A DNA stretch of 64,000 nt, taken from NCBI GenBank assembly GCA_948736885.1, contig CAPXWY010000002.1, forward strand, positions 69,621-133,620, in the 5' to 3' direction. Of the stretch, positions 17,848 to 27,622 are shown piece after piece. The position numbers were made by a program, and so were the translations under genes. This DNA is from an uncultured Alistipes sp. (GTDB lineage Bacteria; Bacteroidota; Bacteroidia; Bacteroidales; Rikenellaceae). The number at the start of each line of letters is the position of its first letter. Position 1 is the first letter of the stretch. The notes below the pieces were generated by a model. The model was not told where the DNA came from. It saw nothing but the letters and a program-made list of their open reading frames with translations, and did no database searches.

Positions 17848-17960
17848 AGCCCTGCAAGCACGGCTCTGCCCTCGGCTCAAGAAAACGTTCTTTTCAAGCA
17901 GGTTTTCACGCCTCGGCATAGCCCGAACAAGTCGGCTCTGCCCTCGGCTCGAGAAAAGGG
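17848..17960. repeat. Short direct repeats in the dtd-nuclease spacer
   Basis: The segment CGGCTCTGCCCTCGGCTC occurs twice, near 17860 and near 17931, each followed by AAGAAAA or GAGAAAA. It lies between dtd and the nuclease gene. I see no gene here and no clear promoter. Confidence 0.6.
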
Positions 17961-18413
17961 TCATTCCTTGTTTTTCGAGTCGATCCAGATGGTCACGGGA
18001 CCGTCGTTGACAAGCGACACCTGCATGTCGGCACCGAAACGCCCGGTGGCCACCGGGCGGTCGAGCAGCTCGCCCGCCCGCCGCACGAAAGCCTCGTAAA
18101 GAGGTCTCGAAACCGCCTCGGGCGCCGCCCCGATGTAGGAGGGACGGTTGCCCTTGCGCGTGGAAGCCATCAACGTGAACTGGCTCACGGCCAACACTTC
18201 GCCGCCGGCCTGCCGCACGTCGAGATTCATGACGCCGGCCTCGTCGTCGAAGATCCGCAGCCGCACGAGCTTGCCGGCGAGGTATTCGACATCCTCCTGC
18301 GTATCGTCCGGCCCGACGCCGACGAAAACCAGCAATCCGGCCCCGATTTCGGAGAAACGCCTGCCGTCGATGTCGACCGAGGCCCGGCGTACGCGCTGAA
18401 CGAGAAGTCGCAT
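17961..18413 (-). CDS. dtd: D-aminoacyl-tRNA deacylase Dtd
   Basis: Removes D-amino acids wrongly attached to tRNA. The 150-residue protein has the two family motifs, SQFTL (about residues 77-81) and NDGPVT (about 138-143), which meet across the dimer to form the active site. The start MRLLVQRV is canonical. It begins 28 bp after the pseudouridine synthase gene on the same strand. Confidence 0.96.
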   Translation of the reverse strand: MRLLVQRVRRASVDIDGRRFSEIGAGLLVFVGVGPDDTQEDVEYLAGKLVRLRIFDDEAGVMNLDVRQAGGEVLAVSQFTLMASTRKGNRPSYIGAAPEAVSRPLYEAFVRRAGELLDRPVATGRFGADMQVSLVNDGPVTIWIDSKNKE

Positions 18414-18441
18414 GGGTTTCCTGGGTTATCGGGGGTTCACG

Positions 18442-19143
18442 TTATGCTTCGTCGTGGCGCCCGCCCTCGAAGCAGGCCCACAGATTATCGCCCGCAGGCA
18501 CCGGAGCGGTCACCTCCACGGGTTCGCGCCGCACGGGGTGTTCGAACGCCACGCGCCTGGAGTGCAGCGAGATGCCGCCGCCGGGCAGCGAACGCCGGGC
18601 TCCGTACTTCAGATCGCCGCGAATCGGACAGCCGATGCGCGAAAGCTGGGCCCGGATCTGATGGTGGCGGCCGGTCAGCAGCTCGACCTCGACGAGGGTA
18701 TAGCGGGTCCCGGCGCCGACCATGCGGTATTTCAGCCGCGCCTCCTTGGCTTCGGGACGCGGAGCGTCGAAGGCTTTCGAACGGTTGGTGCGGCCGTCGC
18801 GCAGAATGTAGTGGCGCAGTTCGCCGCTCTCGGCTTCGGGGCGGTTCTCCGTCAGGGCCCAGTAGACCTTGCGGATGCGGCCCTCGCGGATCATCTCGTT
18901 GAGCCGCACGAGGGCCTTGGAAGTCTTGGCGAAGAGCACGGCGCCGCTCACGGGACGGTCGATGCGGTGCACCACACCGAGGAAGACTTCGCCGGGCTTG
19001 GCGTCGCGCGCCTTGATGAAAGCCTTGATCTGATCCTCCAGCGCACTCTCGCCCGAAGGGTCGGGCTGCACGAGGTCGCCGCAATGCTTGTTGACGATCA
19101 GCAGATGGTTGTCTTCATAGAGAATGTCGTCGGGCGAAAACAT
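18442..19143 (-). CDS. RluA family RNA pseudouridine synthase
   Basis: A 233-residue pseudouridine synthase with the catalytic motif HRIDRPVSG (Asp62) and the later GRHHQIRAQLSRIGCPIRGD signature. It has no N-terminal S4 RNA-binding domain, so it is a short, stand-alone RluA-type enzyme. The modified RNA position cannot be read from the sequence. It lies 4 bp after cdd and just before dtd, in an apparent cdd-rlu-dtd unit. Confidence 0.92.
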   Translation of the reverse strand: MFSPDDILYEDNHLLIVNKHCGDLVQPDPSGESALEDQIKAFIKARDAKPGEVFLGVVHRIDRPVSGAVLFAKTSKALVRLNEMIREGRIRKVYWALTENRPEAESGELRHYILRDGRTNRSKAFDAPRPEAKEARLKYRMVGAGTRYTLVEVELLTGRHHQIRAQLSRIGCPIRGDLKYGARRSLPGGGISLHSRRVAFEHPVRREPVEVTAPVPAGDNLWACFEGGRHDEA

Positions 19144-19147
19144 GCGT

Positions 19148-19603
19148 CTACAGGATGAAAGTGAAAGGCAGCAGGTCCGCCGCCGAAGCGACGATGCTTG
19201 CCGTGCCGTTGCCGCTCATGATGACCCGCATGGGCGAGCCCTGGCGCCGCTCGACGTCGACCATCACCTGGCGGCACTGGCCGCAGGGGTAGCACTCGCG
19301 CTCGGAAGGCACCGAAGCGATGGCCAGCGTCTCGACGGGATCGTCGGCATAGTTGGCCTGGGCATAGAAGAGCAGCGTCCGCTCGGCGCAGAGACCCGCC
19401 GGGTAGACCTCGCTCTCGATGTTGCTGCCGCAGATGATGCGTCCGCTGCGCAGCCGTGCGGCGGCGCCCACACGGAAGCGCGAATAGGGAGCATGCGCAT
19501 TCGCCGTGGCGCGCCCGGCTTCGGCGACCAGCGTGCGGTCGGCCTCGGAGAGGGCGTCGAGCGAATCGTAGTGCTCGTAATCGATACGATACTGTGTATT
19601 CAT
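19148..19603 (-). CDS. cdd: Cytidine deaminase
   Basis: Zinc enzyme of pyrimidine salvage, converting cytidine to uridine. From the ATG at 19603 (MNTQYRIDYEH) the protein has 151 residues; an in-frame upstream Met would lie over the promoter. The zinc ligands and catalytic Glu are visible as CAE (about residue 72) and PCGQC (about 106-110). SRFRVGAA is the substrate-binding region. A good promoter lies 20-49 bp upstream. Confidence 0.94.
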   Translation of the reverse strand: MNTQYRIDYEHYDSLDALSEADRTLVAEAGRATANAHAPYSRFRVGAAARLRSGRIICGSNIESEVYPAGLCAERTLLFYAQANYADDPVETLAIASVPSERECYPCGQCRQVMVDVERRQGSPMRVIMSGNGTASIVASAADLLPFTFIL

Positions 19604-19622
19604 GGCACAAAACCTAAGTAAA

Positions 19623-19652
19623 CAAAGGTAAAACAAATTTGGGAAATTCAAA
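19623..19652 (-). promoter_or_regulatory. Bacteroidota-type promoter of cdd
   Basis: On the minus strand TTTG (19652-19649), 18 bp, then TACCTTTG (19630-19623). The cdd ATG is 20 bp further on. Confidence 0.65.
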
Positions 19653-19941
19653 ATCGGAAATCCGAAATTGTGAATCCCGGTCCTATATTCCCGACCGATG
19701 GCGGCAGTCCCGAATAAGGTCGGTGCGTCGGATTCGGCCGCTGCCCGAGGCGGGACGGGCGGAATTCCGGTCGGGCTGCGCCGAACGGTCCGTCCCTACC
19801 CTGCCAGTCTGCTTCTGTCGAAGCGATCCGCCGGAACTTCGTTCCCGACAGACCGGAACGGCACCTTTCAAGACGACGAAGAGGACAGCCGGGGCCGTCC
19901 TCTTGGGTTGCGAAAGGGCGGATGCCCGTCGGCGGGCGGCC
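19653..19941. other. Spacer with hairpin, no gene seen
   Basis: No coding signal. A stem-loop with arms AAGAGGAC and GTCCTCTT at 19879-19904 lies 37 bp beyond the SIMPL gene stop and could end its transcript, though no T-run follows. Confidence 0.5.
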
Positions 19942-20634
19942 CTATTCGAGCACGAACTTGGTCTGCACGCTGTACTGCAGCTTGATGGTCTTGAAGTCGA
20001 GCGGCTCCTCGCCGGCGCTTTCGCCCGAACCGGCATCCATGGATTTCATGCTGCGCACGGCCATCGTATTGTTGTAGTAGGCGGGCATGATGTCGTTGTT
20101 CGAATCCCAGATATAGAAGCACTTGCCCACCGTCTGGCCGATGGCTTGGGCCAGCGTGCGGGCGCTCTGCTGCGCGTTGCGGATCGCCTCTACGCGCACC
20201 TCCTCCTTGAGGGCGTCGATGTTGCTGTGCGAGACGCGCAGGATCGAGACGTCGGAGATGCCCAGCTTGTCGAGCGCCTGCCACACGTTGGCCGCTTCGG
20301 CCGCCGAACCCAGCTTGAGCTGGTATTTGGCCGTTGCGACGGAGGTGTTCTTCTTGAAGAATTCGCTCGAAAGGTTGGCCACCTTGAGTTGTTTTTCGAC
20401 GTCGACGCCCTGGCGGCGGAGCGCAGCGATCATCTCGCGCTGCTGGCTCTCGACCGAAATCTTGCCTTTCGAATCGCGCTCGTCGATGACGATCGAGAGG
20501 TAAAATTCGTCGGGCACGATCTCTTTCTCGGCCCGGCCGTTGACCTGAATGTAGCTCGGATAGGCTTCCTGCGTCTGTGCCGCCGCGGTCAGCATCATCG
20601 CGAGCGCCGCGGCCAAAAATACGAGTTTTCTCAT
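19942..20634 (-). CDS. SIMPL domain-containing secreted protein
   Basis: 230 residues from the ATG at 20634 ([15 protein letters not shown]). A cleavable signal peptide (about 1-20, AAAQ) is followed by a single SIMPL/DUF541 domain: [20 protein letters not shown] at its start, [21 protein letters not shown] in the middle, and the typical closing strand [20 protein letters not shown] proteins are periplasmic or secreted and functionally obscure. The -7 promoter-like TATATTTG lies at 20670-20663. Confidence 0.88.
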   Translation of the reverse strand: MRKLVFLAAALAMMLTAAAQTQEAYPSYIQVNGRAEKEIVPDEFYLSIVIDERDSKGKISVESQQREMIAALRRQGVDVEKQLKVANLSSEFFKKNTSVATAKYQLKLGSAAEAANVWQALDKLGISDVSILRVSHSNIDALKEEVRVEAIRNAQQSARTLAQAIGQTVGKCFYIWDSNNDIMPAYYNNTMAVRSMKSMDAGSGESAGEEPLDFKTIKLQYSVQTKFVLE

Positions 20635-20688
20635 GATTATTCCGTTTTGTGCAAGGTAACTGCAAATATAACGCCGCACCGGCGGTGC

Positions 20689-22101
20689 TTATTGTCTTCG
20701 GACGAGCTTCACCACATTTTCCACATGGTGCGTGTGGGGGAACATGTCCACCGGCTGCACCGCCTCCACCCGGTAGGCGTCGTCGAGCAGCGCCAGGTCG
20801 CGGGCCTGCGTGGCGGGATTGCAGCTCACGTAGACGATCCGCTCGGGCGCGGCGCGCAGGATGACGTCGATCACCGGAGCGTCGACTCCCGCGCGCGGCG
20901 GGTCGAGGATCACAGCGTTGGGCCGTCCGTTGGCCTCGACGAACGCATCGTCGAGCACCTCCTTCATGTCGCCCGCATAAAAGGCCGTATTGCCGATGCC
21001 GTTTGCGAGCGAATTGGCCTTCGCATCCTCGATCGCCTCGGGCACGTATTCGATGCCCACCACGCGGCGGCAATGGCGCGCGCAGAAATTGGCGATGGTG
21101 CCCGTGCCGGTGTAGAGATCGTAGAGCACATCGTCGGGCCCGAGGTCGGCGAAGCCGCGCGCCACCTTGTAGAGCTCGCAGGCCTGCGCCGAATTGGTCT
21201 GGTAGAACGACTTGGGCCCCACCTTGAAACGCAGACCCTCCATCTCTTCGACGATGTGGTCCTTGCCGCGGTAGCACACGGCATCGAGGTCGCCCGTCGA
21301 GTCGTTGAACTTGGTATTGACGACATAAAAGAGCGACACGATCTCGGAGAAGCGGGCCGCCAGATGGTCGAGCAGCGCTTCGATTTTCGGCCGGTCGTCG
21401 GCGCCGAAGACCACGACAACCATGATCTCGCCCGTCGAAGCGGTGCGCACGACCATGTTGCGCATCAGCCCCTCGTGCGTACGTGCATTGTGGAACGTGT
21501 AGCCGTGCTCGAGACAGAAACGTTTGGTTTCCAGCCGGATGTCGTTCGACGGATCGGGCTGGAGCCAGCATTTGCGGATGTCGAGCACCTTGTCGAACAT
21601 GCCCGGAATGTGGAATCCGGCGGCAGGTCCGGCCTCGATGTCGCCGCCGGCCGCCACTTCCTCGTGCGTGAGCCACCGCCGGTCGGTGAAGGTGAATTCG
21701 AGCTTGTTGCGGTAGAACTGCGTCTGCGCCGAACCCATGCACGGGGCGATCTCGGGCAGAGCGACCTTGCCGATGCGCGTCAGCTGGTCGCGCACCTGGT
21801 CGGTCTTGAAGCGCAGCTGCTCCTCGTAGGGCAGATTCTGCCACTTGCAGCCGCCGCAGACCCCGAAGTGCTCGCAGAAGGGCTCGGCCCGCAGCGGCGA
21901 ACGCTTCACGTAACGCACCACGTAACCCTCCATGAAGCGGCGGCGCTTGAGCCGTATCTGCACGTCGACCACGTCGCCCGGAACGGTCATCGGGACGAAG
22001 ACCACCTGTTCGTTCCAGCGCCCCATGGCCTTGCCTTCGGCGGCCAGGGTGGTTATTTCGAGTCCCTCGATCAGAGGATAGTTCGCTTTTTTGCGTGCCA
22101 T
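20689..22101 (-). CDS. rlmD: 23S rRNA (uracil-5-)-methyltransferase RlmD (RumA family)
   Basis: SAM-dependent m5U methyltransferase of the TrmA/RumA family. The N-terminal TRAM domain (about 1-60) is followed by an Fe-S cluster site [10 protein letters not shown] (Cys76, 82, 85, with a fourth Cys in DIRKCWLQP). The SAM-binding [20 protein letters not shown] and the catalytic [13 protein letters not shown] follow. The cluster cysteines favour RlmD over TrmA. The exact target (U1939 or U747) is inferred from family. Confidence 0.93.
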   Translation of the reverse strand: MARKKANYPLIEGLEITTLAAEGKAMGRWNEQVVFVPMTVPGDVVDVQIRLKRRRFMEGYVVRYVKRSPLRAEPFCEHFGVCGGCKWQNLPYEEQLRFKTDQVRDQLTRIGKVALPEIAPCMGSAQTQFYRNKLEFTFTDRRWLTHEEVAAGGDIEAGPAAGFHIPGMFDKVLDIRKCWLQPDPSNDIRLETKRFCLEHGYTFHNARTHEGLMRNMVVRTASTGEIMVVVVFGADDRPKIEALLDHLAARFSEIVSLFYVVNTKFNDSTGDLDAVCYRGKDHIVEEMEGLRFKVGPKSFYQTNSAQACELYKVARGFADLGPDDVLYDLYTGTGTIANFCARHCRRVVGIEYVPEAIEDAKANSLANGIGNTAFYAGDMKEVLDDAFVEANGRPNAVILDPPRAGVDAPVIDVILRAAPERIVYVSCNPATQARDLALLDDAYRVEAVQPVDMFPHTHHVENVVKLVRRQ

Positions 22102-22106
22102 TTATT

Positions 22107-22143
22107 TAAGGTGAAAGGTGAAAAGTCGAATATGAAAAGTCGG
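22107..22143. repeat. GTGAAAAG-type short intergenic repeat
   Basis: Units close to AAGGTGAAAAGT are strung together just upstream of rlmD. Similar strings occur at 25566-25590, 25664-25695, 39711-39733 and 45889-45914, always between genes. Confidence 0.65.
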
Positions 22144-22209
22144 ACGTTATTGCAGGGCAACCCGCGGCTTCTCGCCCCCGACGTCCGGCCGGCTACGAAA
22201 TCTTCCGGG

Positions 22210-23331
22210 TCATTCCCGATCCTTCTGTTTCAGTCTCTGCCTTACGCCGCCCAGCCAGAAACCCAGGGCAAAGGGTCCTCCGATCAACACGACGAGCGCC
22301 AGAACCACATAGAACAGAATCTTGCCGACCAGGCCGGGCACAGCATCCAGCACCGAAGCGATCAGCTCCTCGGCCGAACGCCGCAGCTGTCCCACCAGCG
22401 CCTCGCGCTCCTGCGAGACGTAGGACTGCAACTCGCGGCGCTGCCGCTCGAAGTCGTAGAACGCATTGTCGACCAGCGAATTCATCGTGTCGACCAACTG
22501 CGCCACCTCGCCGTTGAGCCCCGCCATCATGCGGTCCGACATCTCCGGCAGGTGTTCGGCCACCAGCACCATGCGGTTGAGGTCGCGTTCGAGCGAATCG
22601 AGCCGGGCACCGACTTCGGCGCGCAGGCTCTCCTGGCGCCACTCCATTTCGAGCATCTCCTTCGACCACCCCACGGTGTTGGCCAACTGCTGGGTCTGAC
22701 CGCTCACGCGGTCGTTGACATCGGCCAGCACCTCGGCGATCGAACCGGTGGCGAAATCGGGCTCGACGCCCTTGCCGCGCAGAAATTCGATCCAGGCCAG
22801 CGTGGTATTGACCGGCTCCACGCCCTGCTCCGTGACGGGATGTTCCTTGACGAACCGGTCGACGAACTCCGTCATCCACCCGTAGCGCTCGCCGGCGAGC
22901 GTTTCGCGCGCCAGCTTGTCGATGCGCCGTTCGAGCTGCGCAGCCGTACGGCGGGCCAATCCGCTCTGCGGACCGAACAACAACGAATCGGGCGTCGCGG
23001 TGAAAGCGTCGTCCATGCGCCGGCAAAGAATCCACATGTCGGCCAACGCCACCTCGGGAATGCTCTGCATGGCGGCCGAGACCGCGACGCGCGTGACGCG
23101 GATCTTCCACTTGATGGCGGCCAGACGCACGGAGAGATCGGGCGATACGGCCACGATCGAATCGGCCGTGCGGGAGACCTCGGACGAGAGGTCGTAGTAG
23201 AACCCGCGGGTCATCAGGCGCGTTTCGGCATCGCGCCGCGGCAGCGGATCGCCCGTCGATACCGACACCTTCAACAGCGAGCAGCCCGACAGGCTCATCG
23301 CGGCGAAAAGCAGACACAGGAGACGTTTCAT
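22210..23331 (-). CDS. Lipoprotein with long helical region and C-terminal membrane segment
   Basis: 373 residues from the ATG at 23331 (MKRLLCLLF). A lipoprotein signal ends MSLSGC (Cys about 16). The body is mostly helical, with heptad-like stretches at about 205-340. A strong hydrophobic segment lies near the C-terminus ([20 protein letters not shown]), followed by a basic tail. I do not recognise a named family. A lipid anchor at one end and a membrane helix at the other is unusual and could bridge two membranes; this is inference. Confidence 0.75.
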   Translation of the reverse strand: MKRLLCLLFAAMSLSGCSLLKVSVSTGDPLPRRDAETRLMTRGFYYDLSSEVSRTADSIVAVSPDLSVRLAAIKWKIRVTRVAVSAAMQSIPEVALADMWILCRRMDDAFTATPDSLLFGPQSGLARRTAAQLERRIDKLARETLAGERYGWMTEFVDRFVKEHPVTEQGVEPVNTTLAWIEFLRGKGVEPDFATGSIAEVLADVNDRVSGQTQQLANTVGWSKEMLEMEWRQESLRAEVGARLDSLERDLNRMVLVAEHLPEMSDRMMAGLNGEVAQLVDTMNSLVDNAFYDFERQRRELQSYVSQEREALVGQLRRSAEELIASVLDAVPGLVGKILFYVVLALVVLIGGPFALGFWLGGVRQRLKQKDRE

Positions 23332-23386
23332 GGACACATCGTTCGGTTTGCGGCGATAAAGATAGGCATAATCCGACAAAAAAACG

Positions 23387-23394
23387 TATCTTTG
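23387..23394 (+). promoter_or_regulatory. TAnnTTTG -7 element before the MBL gene
   Basis: TATCTTTG 25 bp upstream of the ATG. No well-placed TTTG -33 box is visible. Confidence 0.5.
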
Positions 23395-23419
23395 TCAAGA
23401 CCAAAAGCCACGTTTTTCC

Positions 23420-24088
23420 ATGAAAACAGCCACCCTTGCCTTCAACCCCATCGAAGAGAACACCTACGTTGTCTGGGACGAGAGCGGCGAAGCCGTCGTC
23501 ATCGACGCCGGCAACAGCAGCGACCGCGAAAACGCCGCACTGGACAATTTCATCGCGGAGCACGGCCTGCGGCCCGTGCTGGCGGTCAACACCCACGGCC
23601 ACTTCGACCACACGCTGGGCGTCTGCCACCTCAAGGAGCGCTACGGCATTCCGTTCGCCCTCTCGTCGAAGGACGCCTTCCTGCTGGAGAACGCCCGCAC
23701 GAGCGGCTCGATTTTCGGCGTGCGCATCGGGCCGATGCCCGCCATCGACATCGACCTGGACGAAACCCCCGAAATCCGCTTCGGCAACACGACGCTGCAG
23801 GTCATTCCCACACCGGGCCATACGCCGGGCCACGTGGCGCTCTACGAACCGCAGAGCGGCGTGGTCTTCACGGGCGACACGCTCTTCCGCGAAAGCATCG
23901 GCCGCACCGACCTGCCCGGCGGCGACTATTCGTGGATCATGCGTTCGATACTCGACAAGCTCCTGCCCCTGGGCGACGCCACCCGCGTCTGCCCCGGCCA
24001 CGGCCCGGAGACCACCATCGGCCACGAAACGCTCTACAACCCCTTCGTCGTCGAGGTGCTGAACAACGAAGTGAACTACAAGGGCTGA
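23420..24088 (+). CDS. MBL-fold metallo-hydrolase (glyoxalase II-like)
   Basis: A 222-residue metallo-beta-lactamase-fold hydrolase with the dinuclear metal motif HGHFDH (His59, His61, Asp63, His64), [17 protein letters not shown] and [13 protein letters not shown]. It resembles the hydroxyacylglutathione-hydrolase-like YcbL group. Without a C-terminal glutathione-binding domain, the substrate is uncertain. First gene of a plus-strand run. Confidence 0.9.
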   Translation: MKTATLAFNPIEENTYVVWDESGEAVVIDAGNSSDRENAALDNFIAEHGLRPVLAVNTHGHFDHTLGVCHLKERYGIPFALSSKDAFLLENARTSGSIFGVRIGPMPAIDIDLDETPEIRFGNTTLQVIPTPGHTPGHVALYEPQSGVVFTGDTLFRESIGRTDLPGGDYSWIMRSILDKLLPLGDATRVCPGHGPETTIGHETLYNPFVVEVLNNEVNYKG

Positions 24089-24115
24089 CCCACTCCTGCG
24101 AAACGACCGTAAACC

Positions 24116-24847
24116 ATGAACGAATCGATACACCGGATACTCTACGCACTGCTCCCGCTCGAAGGATACCTTCGGGTCGTCAGCCGTCTGTTCTTCGTTT
24201 TCCAGCGGCTGGGGATCGGGCGCCGCACCCCCGCAATGGAATATGTCCGCCACCTGCCGCAGCTGGTGCGCAAGGGCGACATCTGCATCGACATCGGGGC
24301 CAATCTGGGCTATTATGCCCGGACCCTCGCGCGATTGGTCGGTCCCGCGGGGTGCGTCCACGCCGTGGAGCCGGTGGAACCGATCCGCAAGGTGCTGAAC
24401 CGCAATCTGCGCCGGTGCTCCAACGTAACGGTCCACCCCTTTGCACTCGGCACGGAGAACAAGCCCGTCAGCATGGGCAACGACTCGGTGCGCAAGACGG
24501 GCTACCTGGGCACGGGGCAAAACTTCGTGAACGACAGCGGCGATGCCGTCGCCGTGGAGTTCCGGGCCGACATGCGGCGGGGCAGCGAGCTGTTCGGCGG
24601 CCTGCCGCGGCTCGACTTCATCAAGTGCGACATCGAGGGCTACGAACGGATCGTCATGCGCGAGATGCAGCCGCTTCTGGAACGGTTCCGCCCTACGGTG
24701 CTGATCGAAACGGGCGGCGCCAACCGGCAGGCGGTCATCGGGCTTTTCACCGCGATGGGCTATGCCGGCTTCACGCTCGACGGCGGCCGCGAAGTGCCGC
24801 TCGGCCTCGCGACGCCGGAAAAGGACATCATCTTCCGCCCCCGATAA
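24116..24847 (+). CDS. FkbM family SAM-dependent methyltransferase
   Basis: A 243-residue methyltransferase. The SAM-binding loop [11 protein letters not shown] is near residues 58-68, with [16 protein letters not shown] and [10 protein letters not shown], both diagnostic of the FkbM family (TIGR01444). Substrates are sugars or lipids in many members and cannot be deduced here. It lies 27 bp after the MBL gene and 47 bp before trmD. Confidence 0.9.
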   Translation: MNESIHRILYALLPLEGYLRVVSRLFFVFQRLGIGRRTPAMEYVRHLPQLVRKGDICIDIGANLGYYARTLARLVGPAGCVHAVEPVEPIRKVLNRNLRRCSNVTVHPFALGTENKPVSMGNDSVRKTGYLGTGQNFVNDSGDAVAVEFRADMRRGSELFGGLPRLDFIKCDIEGYERIVMREMQPLLERFRPTVLIETGGANRQAVIGLFTAMGYAGFTLDGGREVPLGLATPEKDIIFRPR

Positions 24848-24894
24848 AGCGGGCGTTGCCCGTCCGATTTTCAACCTTTCATTTGCACGCTTCC

Positions 24895-25581
24895 ATGCGC
24901 ATCGACATCCTTACGGTAGTTCCCGAACTGCTCGCCTCGCCGCTCAACGAATCGATCCTCAAGCGGGCCCAGACCAAAGGGCTCGTGGAGATCGTCGTGC
25001 ACAACCTCCACGACTACGCCCATGACAAACGCAAAACCACCGACGACTACCCCTTCGGCGGCGAAGCGGGCATGGTCATGAAGTGCGAACCAGTCTTCGA
25101 ACTGGTGGAGAAGCTGCAATCCGAACGGCGCTACGACGAAATCATCTACACTTCGCCCGACGGCATCCGCTACGACCAGCACGAAGCCAACCGGCTGTCG
25201 ACCCTGGAGAACCTCATCATCCTCTGCGGCCACTACAAAGGCATCGACCACCGCATCCGCGAACACCTCGTGACGCGCGAAATCTCGATCGGCGACTACG
25301 TGCTCACGGGAGGCGAGCTGGCAGCCTGCATCATTGCCGATTCGGTGGTGCGGATCATCCCGGGGGCCATCGGCGACGAAGCCTCGGCGCTGACCGACTC
25401 GTTTCAGGACAACCTGCTGGCCCCGCCGGTCTACACGCGCCCGGCCGAGTTCCGCGGCTGGCGGGTGCCCGACGTGCTGCTGTCGGGCAACTTCGCCGAA
25501 ATCGCCCGCTGGCAGGACGAACAGGCCTACCAACGCACGAAACAGCTGCGGCCGGACCTTTTGCGGGAAGGTGAAAAATGA
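24895..25581 (+). CDS. trmD: tRNA (guanine-37-N1)-methyltransferase TrmD
   Basis: Methylates G37 next to the anticodon and prevents frameshifting. I start it at the ATG at 24895 ([13 protein letters not shown]), giving 228 residues. A very long open frame precedes it, but that only reads the opposite strand of other genes. The SPOUT trefoil-knot motifs are present: [12 protein letters not shown] and [16 protein letters not shown]. The C-terminal helical domain ends with RRPDLL-like sequence. Confidence 0.96.
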   Translation: MRIDILTVVPELLASPLNESILKRAQTKGLVEIVVHNLHDYAHDKRKTTDDYPFGGEAGMVMKCEPVFELVEKLQSERRYDEIIYTSPDGIRYDQHEANRLSTLENLIILCGHYKGIDHRIREHLVTREISIGDYVLTGGELAACIIADSVVRIIPGAIGDEASALTDSFQDNLLAPPVYTRPAEFRGWRVPDVLLSGNFAEIARWQDEQAYQRTKQLRPDLLREGEK

Positions 25582-25663
25582 AAAGCGGAAAGTGAAAGGC
25601 CTGATCGCACGAGATAATGACCGATCATCGCCTGCACCACCGGACAGCATCGCAAAAGCCACT

Positions 25664-25695
25664 TTTCACCTTTAACCTTTAACTTTTCACTTCGA
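25664..25695. repeat. TTTTCACYTTT-type short intergenic repeat
   Basis: ACTTTTCACCTTTAACCTTT and a further TTTTCACTT lie just before lpxB. This is the reverse-complement form of the repeat string at 25566-25590 on the other side of the same spacer, so the two can pair. Confidence 0.6.
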
Positions 25696-25696
25696 C

Positions 25697-26842
25697 ATGA
25701 AATATTACCTCATAGCCGGCGAACCCTCGGGCGACCTGCACGGGGCCAACCTGATCGAAGGGCTGAAGAAAGCCGACCCCGAAGCCGGGTTCCGCTTCTG
25801 GGGCGGCGACCGGATGGCCGAAGCGGGCGGACGGGACAACCTGCGGAAACACTACCGCGAGACCTCGTTCTTCGGGATCGTGCAGGTGCTCCGCAACCTC
25901 GGCACCATCCGACGTCAGATGCGCGAATGCCAGGCCGACGTCGCGGCGTTCGCCCCCGACGTGCTGATCCTGGTCGACTACCCCGGCTTCAACATGAAGA
26001 TGGCGCGCTGGGCCAAGGAACACGGCATCCGCACCTACTACTACATAGCGCCCAAGGTGTGGGCCTGGCGCGAATGGCGGGTCAAGGCGATCCGCAAGTA
26101 TGTCGACCGGCTTTTCATCATCTTTCCGTTCGAGCGCGACTACTTTCCCCGCAAGGGCATCCGCCCCATTTTCGAGGGCAACCCGCTGGTCGACGCGCTC
26201 GAAGCCCGGCGCGCAACGCTCCCCTCGCCCGAGGAGTTCCGCCGCCGGCACGGGCTGGACGAACGCCCCATCGTCGCGCTGGTGGCCGGCAGCCGCCGGG
26301 GCGAGATCCGCGACAACCTGCCGCTCATGGCACGGCTCTCCGAGCGTTTTCCCGGACACCAGTTCGTTGTCACGGCCGTGCCGTGGCTCGACCGCCCGCT
26401 CTACGAACAATACATGGCCGGCAGCAGCCTGCACTACGTTTGCGACGAAACCTACGAAACGCTCCATGCGGCCGAAGCGGCCGTCGTGACCTCCGGCACG
26501 GCGACCCTCGAAACCGCCCTGCTGGGCATACCCGAGGTGGTGGTCTACCGCACGCTGTGGTTCCAGGTGAAGCTGCAGCCCTACGTGCTCAAAATTCCGT
26601 GGGTGTCGCTCGTCAACCTCAACCTCGGACGCGAAGCCGTCGCCGAAATCATCCAGTCCGACCTCTCCGTCGACCGGGCCGAGCGCGAACTGCGGGCCAT
26701 CGTCGCAGGCGGCGCAAAACGCGAGCGGATGTTGGCCGACTTCGAGGAACTGCGCGCTGTCATCGGCGGCCCCGGTGCCAGCGAACGCTTCGCCCGCCGG
26801 ATGGTGGAGCTGCTGCGCCAAGAAAAACAAGAAAAACCATGA
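25697..26842 (+). CDS. lpxB: Lipid-A-disaccharide synthase LpxB
   Basis: GT19 glycosyltransferase that joins UDP-2,3-diacylglucosamine and lipid X into the lipid A disaccharide at the inner membrane. The 381-residue protein has GEPSGDLHGA at residues 8-17, DYPGFNMKMA, APKVWAWREWR and the UDP-binding SGTATLETALLGIPEVVVY near residue 275. Its stop overlaps the ATG of the next gene (ATGA), so translation is probably coupled. Confidence 0.95.
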   Translation: MKYYLIAGEPSGDLHGANLIEGLKKADPEAGFRFWGGDRMAEAGGRDNLRKHYRETSFFGIVQVLRNLGTIRRQMRECQADVAAFAPDVLILVDYPGFNMKMARWAKEHGIRTYYYIAPKVWAWREWRVKAIRKYVDRLFIIFPFERDYFPRKGIRPIFEGNPLVDALEARRATLPSPEEFRRRHGLDERPIVALVAGSRRGEIRDNLPLMARLSERFPGHQFVVTAVPWLDRPLYEQYMAGSSLHYVCDETYETLHAAEAAVVTSGTATLETALLGIPEVVVYRTLWFQVKLQPYVLKIPWVSLVNLNLGREAVAEIIQSDLSVDRAERELRAIVAGGAKRERMLADFEELRAVIGGPGASERFARRMVELLRQEKQEKP

Positions 26843-27474
26843 AAATCATCTGCATAGGCCGCAACTACCGGGCCCACGCCGAAGAACTGCACCGCGGCAC
26901 CGGGCTGGCGGCGGAAACGGCGGCCGAACCGGTCTGGTTTCTGAAACCCGACACGGCGCTGCTGCGCAACAACGACCCGTTCTACATCCCGGCCTTCTCG
27001 CAAGAGGTGCACTACGAATGCGAACTGATGGTGCGCATCGACCGCGTAGGACGTTCGATCGCGGAGAAGTTCGCCCACCGCTACTACAGCGAAGTGGGCC
27101 TCGGCATCGACTTCACGGCCCGCGACCTCCAGCGCGAAGCGATCGCCCGCGGCCTGCCGTGGGAACCGGCCAAGGCGTTCGACCGCTCGGCGGCCCTCTC
27201 GCCCGAATTCGTGCCGCTGGCCGACCTGGGCGGCGACGTGCAGAACCTGCACTTCGAACTTGCCGTCAACGGGGAGGTGCGCCAGCAGGGCTCCACGGCC
27301 GAAATGCTTTTCACGGTCGACCGCATCATCGCGGCCGTATCGCAATACATCACCCTGCGCATGGGCGACCTGATCTACACCGGCACCCCGGCCGGCGTGG
27401 GCCCCGTAGCTCCCGGCGACTGCCTCACCGCCACGCTCGAAGGCCGCGAACTGCTGAATTTCGACATCAGATAG
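26839..27474 (+). CDS. Fumarylacetoacetate hydrolase (FAH) family protein
   Basis: 211 residues from the ATG at 26839 (MKIICIGRNYRAH). The FAH fold is shown by the family motifs YECELMVRID, GIDFTARDLQ, KAFDRSAALS and LIYTGTPAGVGPV. Family members are 2-oxo-acid hydrolases, decarboxylases or acylpyruvases; the substrate cannot be read here. The 4-bp overlap with lpxB suggests co-expression without implying a role in lipid A synthesis. Confidence 0.9.
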   Translation: MKIICIGRNYRAHAEELHRGTGLAAETAAEPVWFLKPDTALLRNNDPFYIPAFSQEVHYECELMVRIDRVGRSIAEKFAHRYYSEVGLGIDFTARDLQREAIARGLPWEPAKAFDRSAALSPEFVPLADLGGDVQNLHFELAVNGEVRQQGSTAEMLFTVDRIIAAVSQYITLRMGDLIYTGTPAGVGPVAPGDCLTATLEGRELLNFDIR

Positions 27475-27622
27475 CAAGGTGAAAGACCACAAAGCATAAT
27501 CTACATACAAAAAACAAGAATTCCGCAAGGCTGAAAGCCTTGCCGCCCAGGGCCGGCTCGCATCGAAGATGCGCCCCCCGCAGCCGGCCCGGGCGAACAA
27601 TCCGAAACCTCAATTCCGCAAA

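Noticed and set aside
19639..25581. A continuous plus-strand open frame of 1980 codons, which would be a giant protein
   Set aside because: Most of it is antisense to cdd, SIMPL, rlmD and the lipoprotein gene, and it changes to sense only at trmD. High GC and codon bias suppress stops on the opposite strand. Only the trmD part has family motifs.
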